From assembly GCA_014860575.1 (NCBI GenBank), contig JACZJK010000057.1, positions 62,001 through 126,000 of the forward strand: a DNA stretch of 64,000 nt. The letters run 5' to 3'. The DNA comes from Bacteroidales bacterium. GTDB lineage: Bacteria > Bacteroidota > Bacteroidia > Bacteroidales > JAAYJT01. This document shows positions 25,351-34,261 of this stretch, one piece after another (positions within the stretch are counted from its first letter, which is position 1; each line of letters opens with the position of its first letter). The position numbers and the translations under genes are program-made. Under the pieces are notes generated by a model that saw only the letters and a list, made by a program, of their open reading frames with translations, was not told the DNA's origin and did not search any database.

Positions 25351-25589
25351 AAGACTCAAGCTCCAAGCCCTAAATTCCAAGGTTTGTTCTAAGAAAGATT
25401 TTGCTTGCCTGCAGGCTGGAGATTTCTATGTGGGTTTTTCTATTGTGATCTACTGTTGCTACTGGGGTGAAGAAAAGTTCCTTGCCCCAAATCAAAAGGA
25501 CATTTAAAGAAAGCTTATGCTTTAGCAACCAAACTTATCCTCCTTGTTATTTTTGGTAATTTTGCCCTTCTCAACTAACGATCAAACAA
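25351..25589. other. Intergenic region between the RhuM remnant and the methyltransferase gene
   Basis: It begins with 'ccaag' strings (ccaagttccaagactcaagctccaag, about 25341-25366). No gene is convincing. Just ahead of the methyltransferase, TATTTTTG and TAATTTTG boxes (about 25548-25564) could serve as the -7 element. Confidence 0.5.
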
Positions 25590-26192
25590 ATGCAAAAAGA
25601 ATTCTGGGATGAGCGGTTCTCAGTCGAAGAATATATTTATGGTGAAGAGCCCAGTGAATGGTTCAGGCAGATTATTGATGGCATGAAACCAGGCAGAATA
25701 CTGATACCCGGCGCCGGAGAAGGCAGGGATGCCGTTTATGCAGCAAAACTTGGTTGGGAGGTTTACGCTTTTGATCAGAGTGAGGCCGGCAGAAACAAGG
25801 CCATGAAGCTGGCAGAAAAACACAAAGTAGCCATACATTATATTGTGACCGATGCAGCGGAATATGATCCGGGCAAGAATCAATTTGATCTGATCACAAT
25901 GGTTTTCTTTCATTTGCCTTCGGATTTTCGTTCAGATTTTCATACCAAACTCATCCAATGGCTTAGACCCGGAGGAACAGTGCTGATTGAGGCATTCCAC
26001 CTTCGACAGTTGAACAATACTTCCGGAGGGCCAAAAAACCCTGATCTACTGATTACGGCCAACCATCTTGCCAATGATTTCAAATTGATTGAGATCACAG
26101 AAAACCTGGAATTAACAGTTGAATTGAATGAGGGAACGCATCATCACGGACAGGCGGAAGTTGTCAGGTTCACAGGAATAAAAAGAAATTAA
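25590..26192 (+). CDS. Class I SAM-dependent methyltransferase (small-molecule type)
   Basis: A 200-residue Rossmann-fold methyltransferase. It has motif I 'ILIPGAGEGRDAVYAAKLGWEVYAFDQS' (about 36-63), an Asp after motif II, 'FDLITMVFFHLP' and 'LRPGGTVLIEAF'. The GxGEGRDAVYAA form is that of the thiopurine/tellurite-resistance (TehB-like) group; the substrate is unknown. The end 'EGTHHHGQAEVVRFTGIK' is typical of this group. The next gene, glutaminase, starts 11 bp later on the same strand, so they form an operon. Confidence 0.82.
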   Translation: MQKEFWDERFSVEEYIYGEEPSEWFRQIIDGMKPGRILIPGAGEGRDAVYAAKLGWEVYAFDQSEAGRNKAMKLAEKHKVAIHYIVTDAAEYDPGKNQFDLITMVFFHLPSDFRSDFHTKLIQWLRPGGTVLIEAFHLRQLNNTSGGPKNPDLLITANHLANDFKLIEITENLELTVELNEGTHHHGQAEVVRFTGIKRN

Positions 26193-26203
26193 AACCGGCT
26201 CGC

Positions 26204-27118
26204 ATGAATTACCAGGAAATCATAGATAAGATAGCGCTTGACGTTGAACCATTGCTATCGCAGGGCAAAGTGGCTGATTATATTCCTGCTTTGGCTAAGG
26301 TTCCGTTTGATCAGTTCGGGATGGCTGTTTGCACGGTAAGCGGTGAACTATATACTAGCGGACTGGCATTCAAACCATTCAGTTTGCAAAGTATTTCAAA
26401 GCTCTTCACCCTTACCATGACAATGGATCGCATCGGCGATGCACTCTGGCAACGTGTGGGCCGTGAACCTTCCGGAAACCCTTTCAACTCACTGGTGCAA
26501 CTGGAATATGAGCATGGTATTCCCCGCAACCCATTTGTAAATGCAGGAGCGTTGGTAGTTACCGACTGCATTATTCTCGAGAACCATGATCCAAAGAATG
26601 ACCTGCTAAAGTTTGTGAGAAGTTGTTCATGCAATCCAGGAGTTGAGTACGATGAAGGAGTGGCGCAATCAGAAAAAGCAAGTGGCCACCGCAATGCAGC
26701 CCTGGCTCACTTTCTGAAAAGCTACAACAACCTTGTAAACGAAGTTGAAGAGGTTCTTGATTTGTATTTCCACCAATGTTCTCTCAGTATGAACAGTCAC
26801 GACCTTGCCCGTGCAACACTCTTTCTTGCCAACAATGGTGTTGACCCATGCACAGGCAACACCATCTGCGGACCACGACAAGCTAAACGCATCAATTCCC
26901 TGATGCAAACCTGCGGATTATATGACGAAGGCGGTGACTTCACATACCGGGTAGGACTGCCGGGAAAGAGCGGCGTTGGGGGTGGCATTATAGCCATCAT
27001 GCCCGGGGAACTCACTGTTGCTGTTTGGTCGCCAGGGTTGAATGCAGCGGGAAATTCACTTGCCGGGATCATGGCGCTGGAGCTATTTACAACTTATACA
27101 GCCAAGTCAATTTTCTGA
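26204..27118 (+). CDS. glsA: Glutaminase
   Basis: A 304-residue serine-dependent glutaminase that hydrolyses Gln to Glu and ammonia. It has the beta-lactamase-like fold motif S63-x-x-K66 in 'FSLQSISKLFTL', 'RNPFVNAGALVV', the 'SLSMNSHDLARATLFLANNGVDP' segment and 'GLPGKSGVGGGIIAIMPG'. Length is as expected. It lies 11 bp downstream of the methyltransferase gene, and an inverted-repeat element follows it. Confidence 0.95.
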   Translation: MNYQEIIDKIALDVEPLLSQGKVADYIPALAKVPFDQFGMAVCTVSGELYTSGLAFKPFSLQSISKLFTLTMTMDRIGDALWQRVGREPSGNPFNSLVQLEYEHGIPRNPFVNAGALVVTDCIILENHDPKNDLLKFVRSCSCNPGVEYDEGVAQSEKASGHRNAALAHFLKSYNNLVNEVEEVLDLYFHQCSLSMNSHDLARATLFLANNGVDPCTGNTICGPRQAKRINSLMQTCGLYDEGGDFTYRVGLPGKSGVGGGIIAIMPGELTVAVWSPGLNAAGNSLAGIMALELFTTYTAKSIF

Positions 27119-27433
27119 TCAGGATTATTTTCTTGGAAAACAGACCATTCTTTTGCTTCTTACGTGGCCATATGAAAGCTTCTGATTTTACTGTTTTTTT
27201 GTCATCCTGAGTGTAACGAAGGATCTGATTTTGAAGCTTAGAAGAGATCCTTCACTGCGTTCAGGATGACAAGATACGAACTTTAGAGACATCCTTGGTT
27301 CTCGCTCCTTGGTTCGACAGCTTGGAGCGGTCAGATCGTTTGCGGCTTTCCGATCCGACCACTTCGATCGGTCTAATCGGTATTAATGAAAATCTTTGTT
27401 CATTATAACTTGTGAACCGAATGAGACAAAGCT
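27119..27433. other. Intergenic region with palindromic elements
   Basis: No gene is seen. It contains the long hairpin at 27201-27270, which may terminate glsA transcription, and at 27311-27380 fragments of the 'GACCGCTTCGAGCGGTC' family. Confidence 0.6.
27201..27270. repeat. Inverted repeat GTCATCCTGAGTG...
   Basis: Arms of 26 nt (27201-27226 and 27245-27270; GTCATCCTGAGTGTAACG against CACTGCGTTCAGGATGAC) with a few mismatches and an 18-nt loop. It belongs to the 'GTCATCCTGAGCGAAGCGAAGGATCT' palindrome family that I know as scattered in many Bacteroidota genomes; one copy lies in this window. Confidence 0.7.
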
Positions 27434-28192
27434 TTACTTTTCATCAAGTCCGGGTCGGATAAAATCCATTGCATCCGGAAACAGTTCGTTACAACTGCGC
27501 CTGACTTTTTCGAGCCTGGTCAGAAACCAAAGCAGGCTGTCTTCTTCTTCGGGCATGTGATTGAGTATGATAGAGTATGCTGCAATTGACCTTTCAGTTG
27601 CAATAATGGCTATCTTGGCCGAACCAAGCATATCGTATCTTTCAAATTCATCGTCCGGATCGTCTTTGCCTATTGCGCGGCTTAGTTTTACCGCAATAAA
27701 AAACAAATACCAGCTAACTACGTCAACTGAATCAATAAACTTGCTTGCCTCATCCTCCGAGATCGCAGCTAGAGTTTCTGCGGTTTGCCTGATATTTTCC
27801 CTTTTCTGATTTAACCATTCATGAAGTTTCCTACCGTATTGGTCAGCGATTTCAACCACAGGATGTTTCAGCCTGTCACCCCTGGTCCGGGTTTTTGCTT
27901 CCTTCTTAATTTCATCAAGATCAATTCCCATCTCCACAGCATTCTTTTCAATCATTTGACTTATCTCGCCAAAAATGTGCGAGAGATGGGCGAAAAAAGC
28001 ATCCGCATCATCATCTTCGTAAGGATGTTTTTCTTTGTATTTCTGTTCACTGTAATAAACCCTGCAGCGCTCAGTAAAACGGCATCTTTCGCACCATCGG
28101 TCGCAATAATTGTGAATGCCGGAGATAAATTTGGGCTTTTTCTTTAGCCTGGATTTATCCGATGGTTTAGATTTTTCAGGTTTTGGAGTCAT
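27434..28192 (-). CDS. Uncharacterised protein with N-terminal Cys cluster
   Basis: A 252-residue soluble protein that I do not recognise. It starts with a basic, Lys/Pro-rich stretch (1-22). A Cys cluster follows: C30, C34, C37 and C43 in 'HNYCDRWCERCRFTERC', suited to binding zinc or an Fe-S cluster. The rest (50-250) is predicted mostly helical and acidic, with 'SVDVVSWYLFFIAVKLSRAI' as a hydrophobic core. No signal peptide is seen. It could be a conserved Bacteroidota hypothetical; a role in regulation is only a guess. It lies between two palindromic-repeat spacers. Confidence 0.6.
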   Translation of the reverse strand: MTPKPEKSKPSDKSRLKKKPKFISGIHNYCDRWCERCRFTERCRVYYSEQKYKEKHPYEDDDADAFFAHLSHIFGEISQMIEKNAVEMGIDLDEIKKEAKTRTRGDRLKHPVVEIADQYGRKLHEWLNQKRENIRQTAETLAAISEDEASKFIDSVDVVSWYLFFIAVKLSRAIGKDDPDDEFERYDMLGSAKIAIIATERSIAAYSIILNHMPEEEDSLLWFLTRLEKVRRSCNELFPDAMDFIRPGLDEK

Positions 28193-28228
28193 TGGTTGTT
28201 GGTTAGTGATTTATATCTTTTCTTCCGA

Positions 28229-28300
28229 TTCGACCGCTTCGAGCGGTCAGACCGTTGTAGCTTATCGGTAGGATCGCTTGGAGCGATCCGATCGAAGCGG
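28229..28300. repeat. Palindromic element of the GACCGCTTCGAGCGGTC family
   Basis: GACCGCTTCGAGCGGTC (28232-28248) is followed by a second palindrome GGATCGCTTGGAGCGATCC (28271-28289). The first is the same unit as at 6783-6799 with the centre changed. Confidence 0.58.
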
Positions 28301-29080
28301 TTAATATCTGCTACAAATATCAAAAAGCTTTTTCACACTGGCCTCATCACTCATATATCTGCAATCAGTTTTCTGCCGGTGTTCAAAGTATTTTTCTGTG
28401 ATCCCATCCACTTCCTGTGAAAGTGCGAGCCAAACCGGAGTATCAGCGCCTTGTTCCGGTGTTTCATGGCCACCATATCCCAGGTTGTTGCTCAGCTTTG
28501 AGTTCACATCGCCGGGATGGCATGCATTCACGCTTATGTTTTTGCCTTGGTGCATTTCGGCAAATGAGCGTGTAAGCATCCGATCCGCCTGCTTGCTCTG
28601 ACGGTAAACAGTATCGTTGTGATAATTGCGGCGTTTGAATTCAGGATCGCTTAGATCAAGGTCGCCCGCCCAATAACTTGCCACATTCACAACACGGGCG
28701 CCAGCGGCTTTTGCCAGATGTGGTGTAAAAGCATGGATCATACGAAAGTAAGCCAGCACATTTACCGCCCATTGCATTTCAATGCCTTCTTCAGTTTCGA
28801 GCCTTTGACGCGGTGTTGTGGATGCATTGTTTACCAGGATATGAACCGGTTCCGAAATCGTTTCTGCAAATGCTTCGATGTTCTTTTTCAACGAAAGGTC
28901 AAGCAAGCCTTCAATTATTTCAGTATTGCCGGATTGTTTTCTGACATCCTCAGCGGCATTCCGGAGCATTACCGGATCACGGCCAAGCATAATAACTCTA
29001 TAGTTGAGCGTTTTGGCGATGCCATTTGCAATGGCTTTTCCGATGGTGCCGTAAGCGCCGGTAACGATTGCTATTTTCAT
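28301..29080 (-). CDS. Short-chain dehydrogenase/reductase
   Basis: A 259-residue NAD(P)-dependent oxidoreductase. It has the cofactor loop 'VTGAYGTIGKAIA' (6-18), 'NNAS' (about 88-91), a Ser in 'VNVASYWAG' and the catalytic 'YRQSK' (YxxxK). It resembles retinol-dehydrogenase-like SDRs acting on hydrophobic substrates; nothing in the neighbourhood tells which. A repeat-filled spacer separates it from the Cys-cluster protein downstream. Confidence 0.82.
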   Translation of the reverse strand: MKIAIVTGAYGTIGKAIANGIAKTLNYRVIMLGRDPVMLRNAAEDVRKQSGNTEIIEGLLDLSLKKNIEAFAETISEPVHILVNNASTTPRQRLETEEGIEMQWAVNVLAYFRMIHAFTPHLAKAAGARVVNVASYWAGDLDLSDPEFKRRNYHNDTVYRQSKQADRMLTRSFAEMHQGKNISVNACHPGDVNSKLSNNLGYGGHETPEQGADTPVWLALSQEVDGITEKYFEHRQKTDCRYMSDEASVKKLFDICSRY

Positions 29081-29120
29081 GGGCTTAGTGTGTTAAGGCT
29101 CAAAAATACAAAATCCGGGT

Positions 29121-31499
29121 TTATTCCGAACCCTGGGCAACAGTGAACTCCTGTTCAAGCCTGTATCCACTTTCATCAACCAACACCACTTTTCTTTTTC
29201 CAGGAGCCGGGCTGATTGCAAGATAATGTTCAGTATGCGTAGCGCCAATATATTCCCCATCTATGTGCCAGAAGATGACTGCTTCCGCATTTCGATGCGC
29301 CGCCTGAAGTACAAGTTTTCCTTTGTCGCCTCCAAGCTCACGGGGGATGCTCACTGTAACATTTCCGGCAGGGTAAATCAATTGCATGGGGTTGCGGCCT
29401 AGTGTGGCATCACATCCGGCGTACCAAGGTGGTAGCGGACGGTAATCAGGGTTGTGTGCACGGTAAAACCATTCCATGGCTGGAGGAAGAATAAACCATG
29501 ATTTTTTTTGCATGCGATGTACTTCGTAGCAATTGCTGTTTACCCGAAACCTGCCTGTTGCATCAAGATGCACCGCGGTGTGGTAAGGACAACTGATGGT
29601 TCGCAGCGTTTTGAGCGGGATCCAGACTGAATCGGTTTCGGTACAGAAAACACCGGCAATATGGCCGCTTTGTCTGCAGATGTTTGCAGCAACCAAATCG
29701 TCATAAGGCTGCGGGAAGCTGGAGGTGTGGGGCAGTAAGCCAAAAAGGTCGAATAAAACCGGTGCGGCAAAACCAACCCCGGTAAGGTTGGGCCGGCCTT
29801 CGCCGCTTGCATTTCCGATCCAGACTCCAATTGTGAATTCAGGTGTGGTTCCAACGGCCCAGGCATCGCGGTTGCCATAGCTTGTTCCGGTTTTCCAGGC
29901 TATGCGCCGGGCATTGTTAAAAATCTTCCAGCCCGATTCTTCTTCCGGGCGGTTCACCTCAAGCAATGCATTGTATGTGACCCAAATGGCTGATGCATCC
30001 AATACTCCTGTGGGTTCAAGCAATTGGCGGGTTTTTCCAATATCGGTATTTCCCACTGGTTCAGAAGGCAGCAATAAAATGGGCTCGAACATATCAGCGG
30101 GAAGATACAGGCCGTCATATTGCGAAAAATTTATCAAGGTCCTGGAAAGCCGCGCATACATAGCTGTAACATCCCACAGCGTTGATTCGGCTCCTCCAAG
30201 AATAAGGGAAAGGCCATAATGTGAAGGCGGCTGGTTGAGGGTTCGCATGCCAAGCTGCTGCATGAGAAAATAAAACTTTTCAACGCCAAATTGCTGCAAC
30301 ATGCGTACAGCAGGAACATTCAGCGAGCGCTGCAAGGCACGGTAGGCTGGCACAGCGCCATCAAAACGGCGGTCGAAATTCTGCGGATTGAAACCCGGAG
30401 TTTGAAAAGGGTAATCGGCTACCAGTGTTTTCTCGCTCATCAATCCTTCATGAAGCATGCCGGCAAACAAGAAGGGTTTGAGGATGCTGCCACCGCTGCG
30501 GGGCGCGGTTATCACATCAACCATTGCTCCGGGAACCATGTTCTGAGGGTCGAAAACATTACCGGTATAGGCTATCACTTCGCCGCTGCGATTATCAATA
30601 ATGAGGGCGGCAGCGTTGTGAACCTGATTGGAACGATATTGTGCAACGTAGTTATTCACAATTCGGTTTGCGTTGCGCTGCAAGCCGGCTTGCAGGGTAG
30701 AATGCACGATGGTGCCCGGCTGGGTAAGATGCATTCTTTCAAGAAGATGGAAAGCATCCATGGGCAGGCTCAAAGGCTGGCCGGGCAGCGTTTCAAGCAA
30801 GGCAAGTTCATAATCTTCGACTGAAATCGTTTTGTTCTTCATCAAACGCTCAAGCAGCAGATTGCGTTTTTGGATCAGCAATTCGCGGTTACGACCCGGA
30901 TGAATCATGGAAGGTGCGTTTGGCAAAACAGCAAGGGTAGCAGCTTCTGCCCAGGAAAGTTCAGTCGCATTGCGGCCAAAATATCGCCAGGCTGCTGCAT
31001 CTAACCCTACCACATTGCCACCAAAAGGGGCATTGGAAGCGTAAAGCGATAATATTTCTTTTTTGCTGAACCGGACTTCCAGCCTCAATGCCATCACAGC
31101 CTCCACAAGTTTTTCACCAATGGTTCGAGGCTTGCCTTTTCGTGAAAGCCTGATAACCTGCATTGTAATTGTGCTGCCACCGCTTACATTGGCTTTTGCT
31201 TTAATATTTGAACGCAATGCCCTTAACACAGCAATCGGATCTATTCCAGGATGGTAGTAAAATCGCTTATCTTCAAAAGCAATGAGGCATTTTTCAAACT
31301 TTTGCGGAACCAAATGATTGTGCGGGAAACGCCATTGTCCGTCGGCGGCGATTCTTGCACCAAGCAATTCATCATGCCGGTCAAGCAGAACTGTGGATGT
31401 TGGGTCGTCAAAAAGTTCGCCGACACGAATGCTCAGAAAGCTCAGCAACAACAACAAGGGCAACAGCAAAAGCAGGATTGGTTTAAACCTCCGATTCAT
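29121..31499 (-). CDS. pbpC: Penicillin-binding protein 1C
   Basis: A 792-residue bifunctional peptidoglycan synthase. An N-terminal membrane anchor (7-24) precedes the glycosyltransferase domain: E76 in 'FEDKRFYYHPG', 'GGSTITMQ' and 'RKGKPRTIGEKLVEA'. The transpeptidase domain follows, with S338-x-x-K341 in 'GGSILKPF' and 'KTGTSYGNRDAWAVG'. The C-terminal BiPBP-type domain (about 700-790) ends the protein. The start at 31499 is chosen because upstream in-frame residues are not family-like. It faces the M1 peptidase gene divergently. Its usual partner, the alpha-2-macroglobulin gene, lies 4.4 kb downstream on the same strand. Confidence 0.93.
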   Translation of the reverse strand: MNRRFKPILLLLLPLLLLLSFLSIRVGELFDDPTSTVLLDRHDELLGARIAADGQWRFPHNHLVPQKFEKCLIAFEDKRFYYHPGIDPIAVLRALRSNIKAKANVSGGSTITMQVIRLSRKGKPRTIGEKLVEAVMALRLEVRFSKKEILSLYASNAPFGGNVVGLDAAAWRYFGRNATELSWAEAATLAVLPNAPSMIHPGRNRELLIQKRNLLLERLMKNKTISVEDYELALLETLPGQPLSLPMDAFHLLERMHLTQPGTIVHSTLQAGLQRNANRIVNNYVAQYRSNQVHNAAALIIDNRSGEVIAYTGNVFDPQNMVPGAMVDVITAPRSGGSILKPFLFAGMLHEGLMSEKTLVADYPFQTPGFNPQNFDRRFDGAVPAYRALQRSLNVPAVRMLQQFGVEKFYFLMQQLGMRTLNQPPSHYGLSLILGGAESTLWDVTAMYARLSRTLINFSQYDGLYLPADMFEPILLLPSEPVGNTDIGKTRQLLEPTGVLDASAIWVTYNALLEVNRPEEESGWKIFNNARRIAWKTGTSYGNRDAWAVGTTPEFTIGVWIGNASGEGRPNLTGVGFAAPVLFDLFGLLPHTSSFPQPYDDLVAANICRQSGHIAGVFCTETDSVWIPLKTLRTISCPYHTAVHLDATGRFRVNSNCYEVHRMQKKSWFILPPAMEWFYRAHNPDYRPLPPWYAGCDATLGRNPMQLIYPAGNVTVSIPRELGGDKGKLVLQAAHRNAEAVIFWHIDGEYIGATHTEHYLAISPAPGKRKVVLVDESGYRLEQEFTVAQGSE

Positions 31500-31627
31500 G
31501 GCACAGCATTGAGTGATGGCGAAGGTAGGAGTTTTGTAATAAACGATAAAGGCGATTGGGTGGTGAGGAAGAAATAAATCAATTGCCGTTGACAATTGTT
31601 CATGCTAAGTGAAAAGCGGAAAAAATG

Positions 31628-31635
31628 TACGTTTG
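31628..31635 (+). promoter_or_regulatory. -7 box of the M1 peptidase gene
   Basis: TACGTTTG matches TAnnTTTG, 26 bp ahead of the ATG. No good TTTG is seen at -33. Confidence 0.5.
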
Positions 31636-31660
31636 CAATTCATAAATAAAAATCTACACA

Positions 31661-34261
31661 ATGATCCGATTATATATTCTCTCACTTATACTTATCCTAA
31701 TCTTGCCGGCTTGCCAGCGAACGCGCTCCTTTTACAAACCTGGGGTTTCCATTGAACTGGCACAATACCGCGCAAAGAATATTTCTGAAGTGCATTACGA
31801 TTTATGGTTCAATATACCTGAGAACCCTGAGGAAGCAATAACAGGAAAAGCTATTATTCACTTCAAACACCGCAAATCCCTGCACGGTATCAACCTCGAT
31901 TTTCAGCCAGGTGCCGATCAGGTAAGTAACGTGGTTGTCAATGGAAATGCATCTGATTTCACTTATATGAACCAGCATATTTTGATCCCATCCGATTATA
32001 TCATTCCGGCGAGGAACAAGATTGAGCTTGAGTTTATTTCTTCAAACCAGGCCTTGAACCGCTCGGATGATTTCATGTACACCTTGTTTGTTCCGGATCG
32101 CGCATCAACGGCCTTTCCCTGTTTCGATCAGCCTGATTTAAAGGCCACTTTTAACCTTACCCTTGACGTTCCGGAATCATGGACAGCCATCAGCAATGGA
32201 CCGTTAACTGGCGAAGAATCAGCCAACGGAAGAAAGGAGTTGCATTTTTCCATGCAGCAACCTATTAGCACCTACCTTTTTGCGTTCGCAGCCGGAGAAT
32301 TTCAAAGGCTTACCAACAGCAACGGAGAGAGGAGCATTACTGTGTTTCATCGAGAACCGGATCAGGAAAAACTGGAAAGAAATGCGGATAGGATTTTCCG
32401 GCAGCATTTTGAATCCCTGGCCTGGCTCGAAGAGTATACCGGCATCCCCTACCCATACCAAAAGTTTGATATTGCTGTAATTCCGGGATTTCAATACAGC
32501 GGCATGGAACATCCGGGCGCTATCTGGTACCGCGACGACAGACTGATGCTTGATGAATCTGCGCCACTTACGCAACAACTTCGTAAAGCAAGTCTCATTG
32601 CTCACGAAACCGCACACATGTGGTTCGGAAACCTGGTAACAATGAAATGGTTCGACGATGTCTGGCTTAAGGAAGTATTTGCCGGCTTTATGGCTGATAA
32701 AATGATTGAACCGCAGTTTCAGGAGATAAACCACGAGCTGCAATTTATGCTATCACATTATCCCAGGGCTTATTCCATTGACCGCAGCGCGGGAACACAT
32801 CCTATCAAACAGCAACTCCTCAATATGAACCAGGCAGGCAGTTTGTACGGCCCCGTCATCTATAACAAGGCTCCAATTATTTTCAGGCAACTCGAAGAGA
32901 TCATGCAGCCTGATAATTTCCGGGAAGCAGTGCAGGAATACCTGCTCAGTTTTTCTCATGCAAATGCTGACTGGATTGATCTCGCTGAGATTTTCGATAG
33001 CCATAGCGATAAAAATATTAGCAAATGGAGTCAGGCCTGGGTATATGGCAAGGGAATGCCCAGGATTGAGTATGAAATTGAGACCGAAGTGCGAACCCAG
33101 GAAAAGACACTGAAAATAAAACAGGTAAATGCTGCAGAAATGAATCCTTTTCCCTCGCAGCTCCTGAGCGCAGGAATGGTTTACGCTTCCGGCTCAGTGC
33201 AGCAGAATATCTGGTTCGATAAACCCGAACTTACGGTTTCAATGCCTGAAGCCAAACGGCTGCCGCTTTGCATCTCGCTCAATGGAGGGGGCATGGGCTA
33301 TGGATATTTTCCAACCAGTGATCAGGACAAAGAATTTCTTATGCAAAATATTAATGATATAAGCAATGAGAACCTTCGTGCAGCATTATTCATCAACATT
33401 CATGAGGACTTTCTGAATACCGGTCTTAGCAAGGAAGTTTACTTTGAACTCCTCTTCGAGGCACTGGATACTGAAACCAATGCTCAAATCCTGAATTATC
33501 TAACGAATAATTTAGTGATAATGCATAGGAATTTCCTGAACCGTGAAAATCATCATGTCTTCATTTCGCGCACTGAAGCATTGCTTTGGGAGAAATTGGT
33601 GACGGTTCCTAATGAAAGCAAACAGGTTTTTCTGGATGCCTGGCTTGTTGTTGCACGAAGTCAGGAAAGCATAAATCAGATGATTGGATTGTATAATAAA
33701 ACAACGGAAGTTCCTGGTTTTAGTATCAGTGATCAGAACCTCACAGTGTTGGCTTGCGAAATTGCTTTGCGTTCAGAAAACGGCAAGGAAATACTTGAGA
33801 AAGAATTACAACGCATTGAAAACCCCGATCGCAAAAAGAAATTGGAATTTATCATGCCTGCGCTTTCTGGTAACCAAGCTGAAAGGGACGGCTTCTTTGA
33901 GAGCCTGAAAAAGCCTGAAAACCGCAACCCTGAACCCTGGGTTCTTGAAGCGTTGAACTATCTGCATCATCCATTGCGCGATGGAGGAAGTGTAAAGTAT
34001 ATCGCTGAAAGCCTTGAAATGCTTGAAGAAATTCAACGCACTGGTGATATTTTCTTCCCGAAAAACTGGCTGGATGCTACTTTAAGCAACTACCAAATCG
34101 TTGAAGTTGCTGAACTTGTAAACAGCTACCTTGATAGCCATCCTGAGCTTTCGGAAAGCCTCACGTTAAAGGTGTTGCAATCAGCGGATTTACTGTTCAG
34201 GAATAATACTTTGTCAGGGAGATTACACTTTTGCAATACAATTAACCGACAATCTCATTGA
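31661..34261 (+). CDS. M1 family aminopeptidase lipoprotein
   Basis: An 866-residue zinc aminopeptidase. A lipoprotein signal ends at C18 ('LILILPAC'). The zinc motif HETAH (315-319) with E338 (HExxH-x18-E) is complete, and 'WLKEVFAGFMA' follows. The exopeptidase motif G-x-M-E-N appears as 'GMEHPGAIWY', with His in place of Asn. The C-terminal half (about 450-866) is helical. It should trim N-terminal residues from peptides in the periplasm or at the outer membrane. Its 3' end overlaps the convergent kinase gene by 20 bp. Confidence 0.9.
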   Translation: MIRLYILSLILILILPACQRTRSFYKPGVSIELAQYRAKNISEVHYDLWFNIPENPEEAITGKAIIHFKHRKSLHGINLDFQPGADQVSNVVVNGNASDFTYMNQHILIPSDYIIPARNKIELEFISSNQALNRSDDFMYTLFVPDRASTAFPCFDQPDLKATFNLTLDVPESWTAISNGPLTGEESANGRKELHFSMQQPISTYLFAFAAGEFQRLTNSNGERSITVFHREPDQEKLERNADRIFRQHFESLAWLEEYTGIPYPYQKFDIAVIPGFQYSGMEHPGAIWYRDDRLMLDESAPLTQQLRKASLIAHETAHMWFGNLVTMKWFDDVWLKEVFAGFMADKMIEPQFQEINHELQFMLSHYPRAYSIDRSAGTHPIKQQLLNMNQAGSLYGPVIYNKAPIIFRQLEEIMQPDNFREAVQEYLLSFSHANADWIDLAEIFDSHSDKNISKWSQAWVYGKGMPRIEYEIETEVRTQEKTLKIKQVNAAEMNPFPSQLLSAGMVYASGSVQQNIWFDKPELTVSMPEAKRLPLCISLNGGGMGYGYFPTSDQDKEFLMQNINDISNENLRAALFINIHEDFLNTGLSKEVYFELLFEALDTETNAQILNYLTNNLVIMHRNFLNRENHHVFISRTEALLWEKLVTVPNESKQVFLDAWLVVARSQESINQMIGLYNKTTEVPGFSISDQNLTVLACEIALRSENGKEILEKELQRIENPDRKKKLEFIMPALSGNQAERDGFFESLKKPENRNPEPWVLEALNYLHHPLRDGGSVKYIAESLEMLEEIQRTGDIFFPKNWLDATLSNYQIVEVAELVNSYLDSHPELSESLTLKVLQSADLLFRNNTLSGRLHFCNTINRQSH

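Noticed and set aside
25115-25507. The 130-codon open frame at the RhuM locus as an intact gene.
   Set aside because: It covers only the middle of RhuM, lacks the N-terminal part found in other frames and ends in unrelated residues, so it is a fragment.
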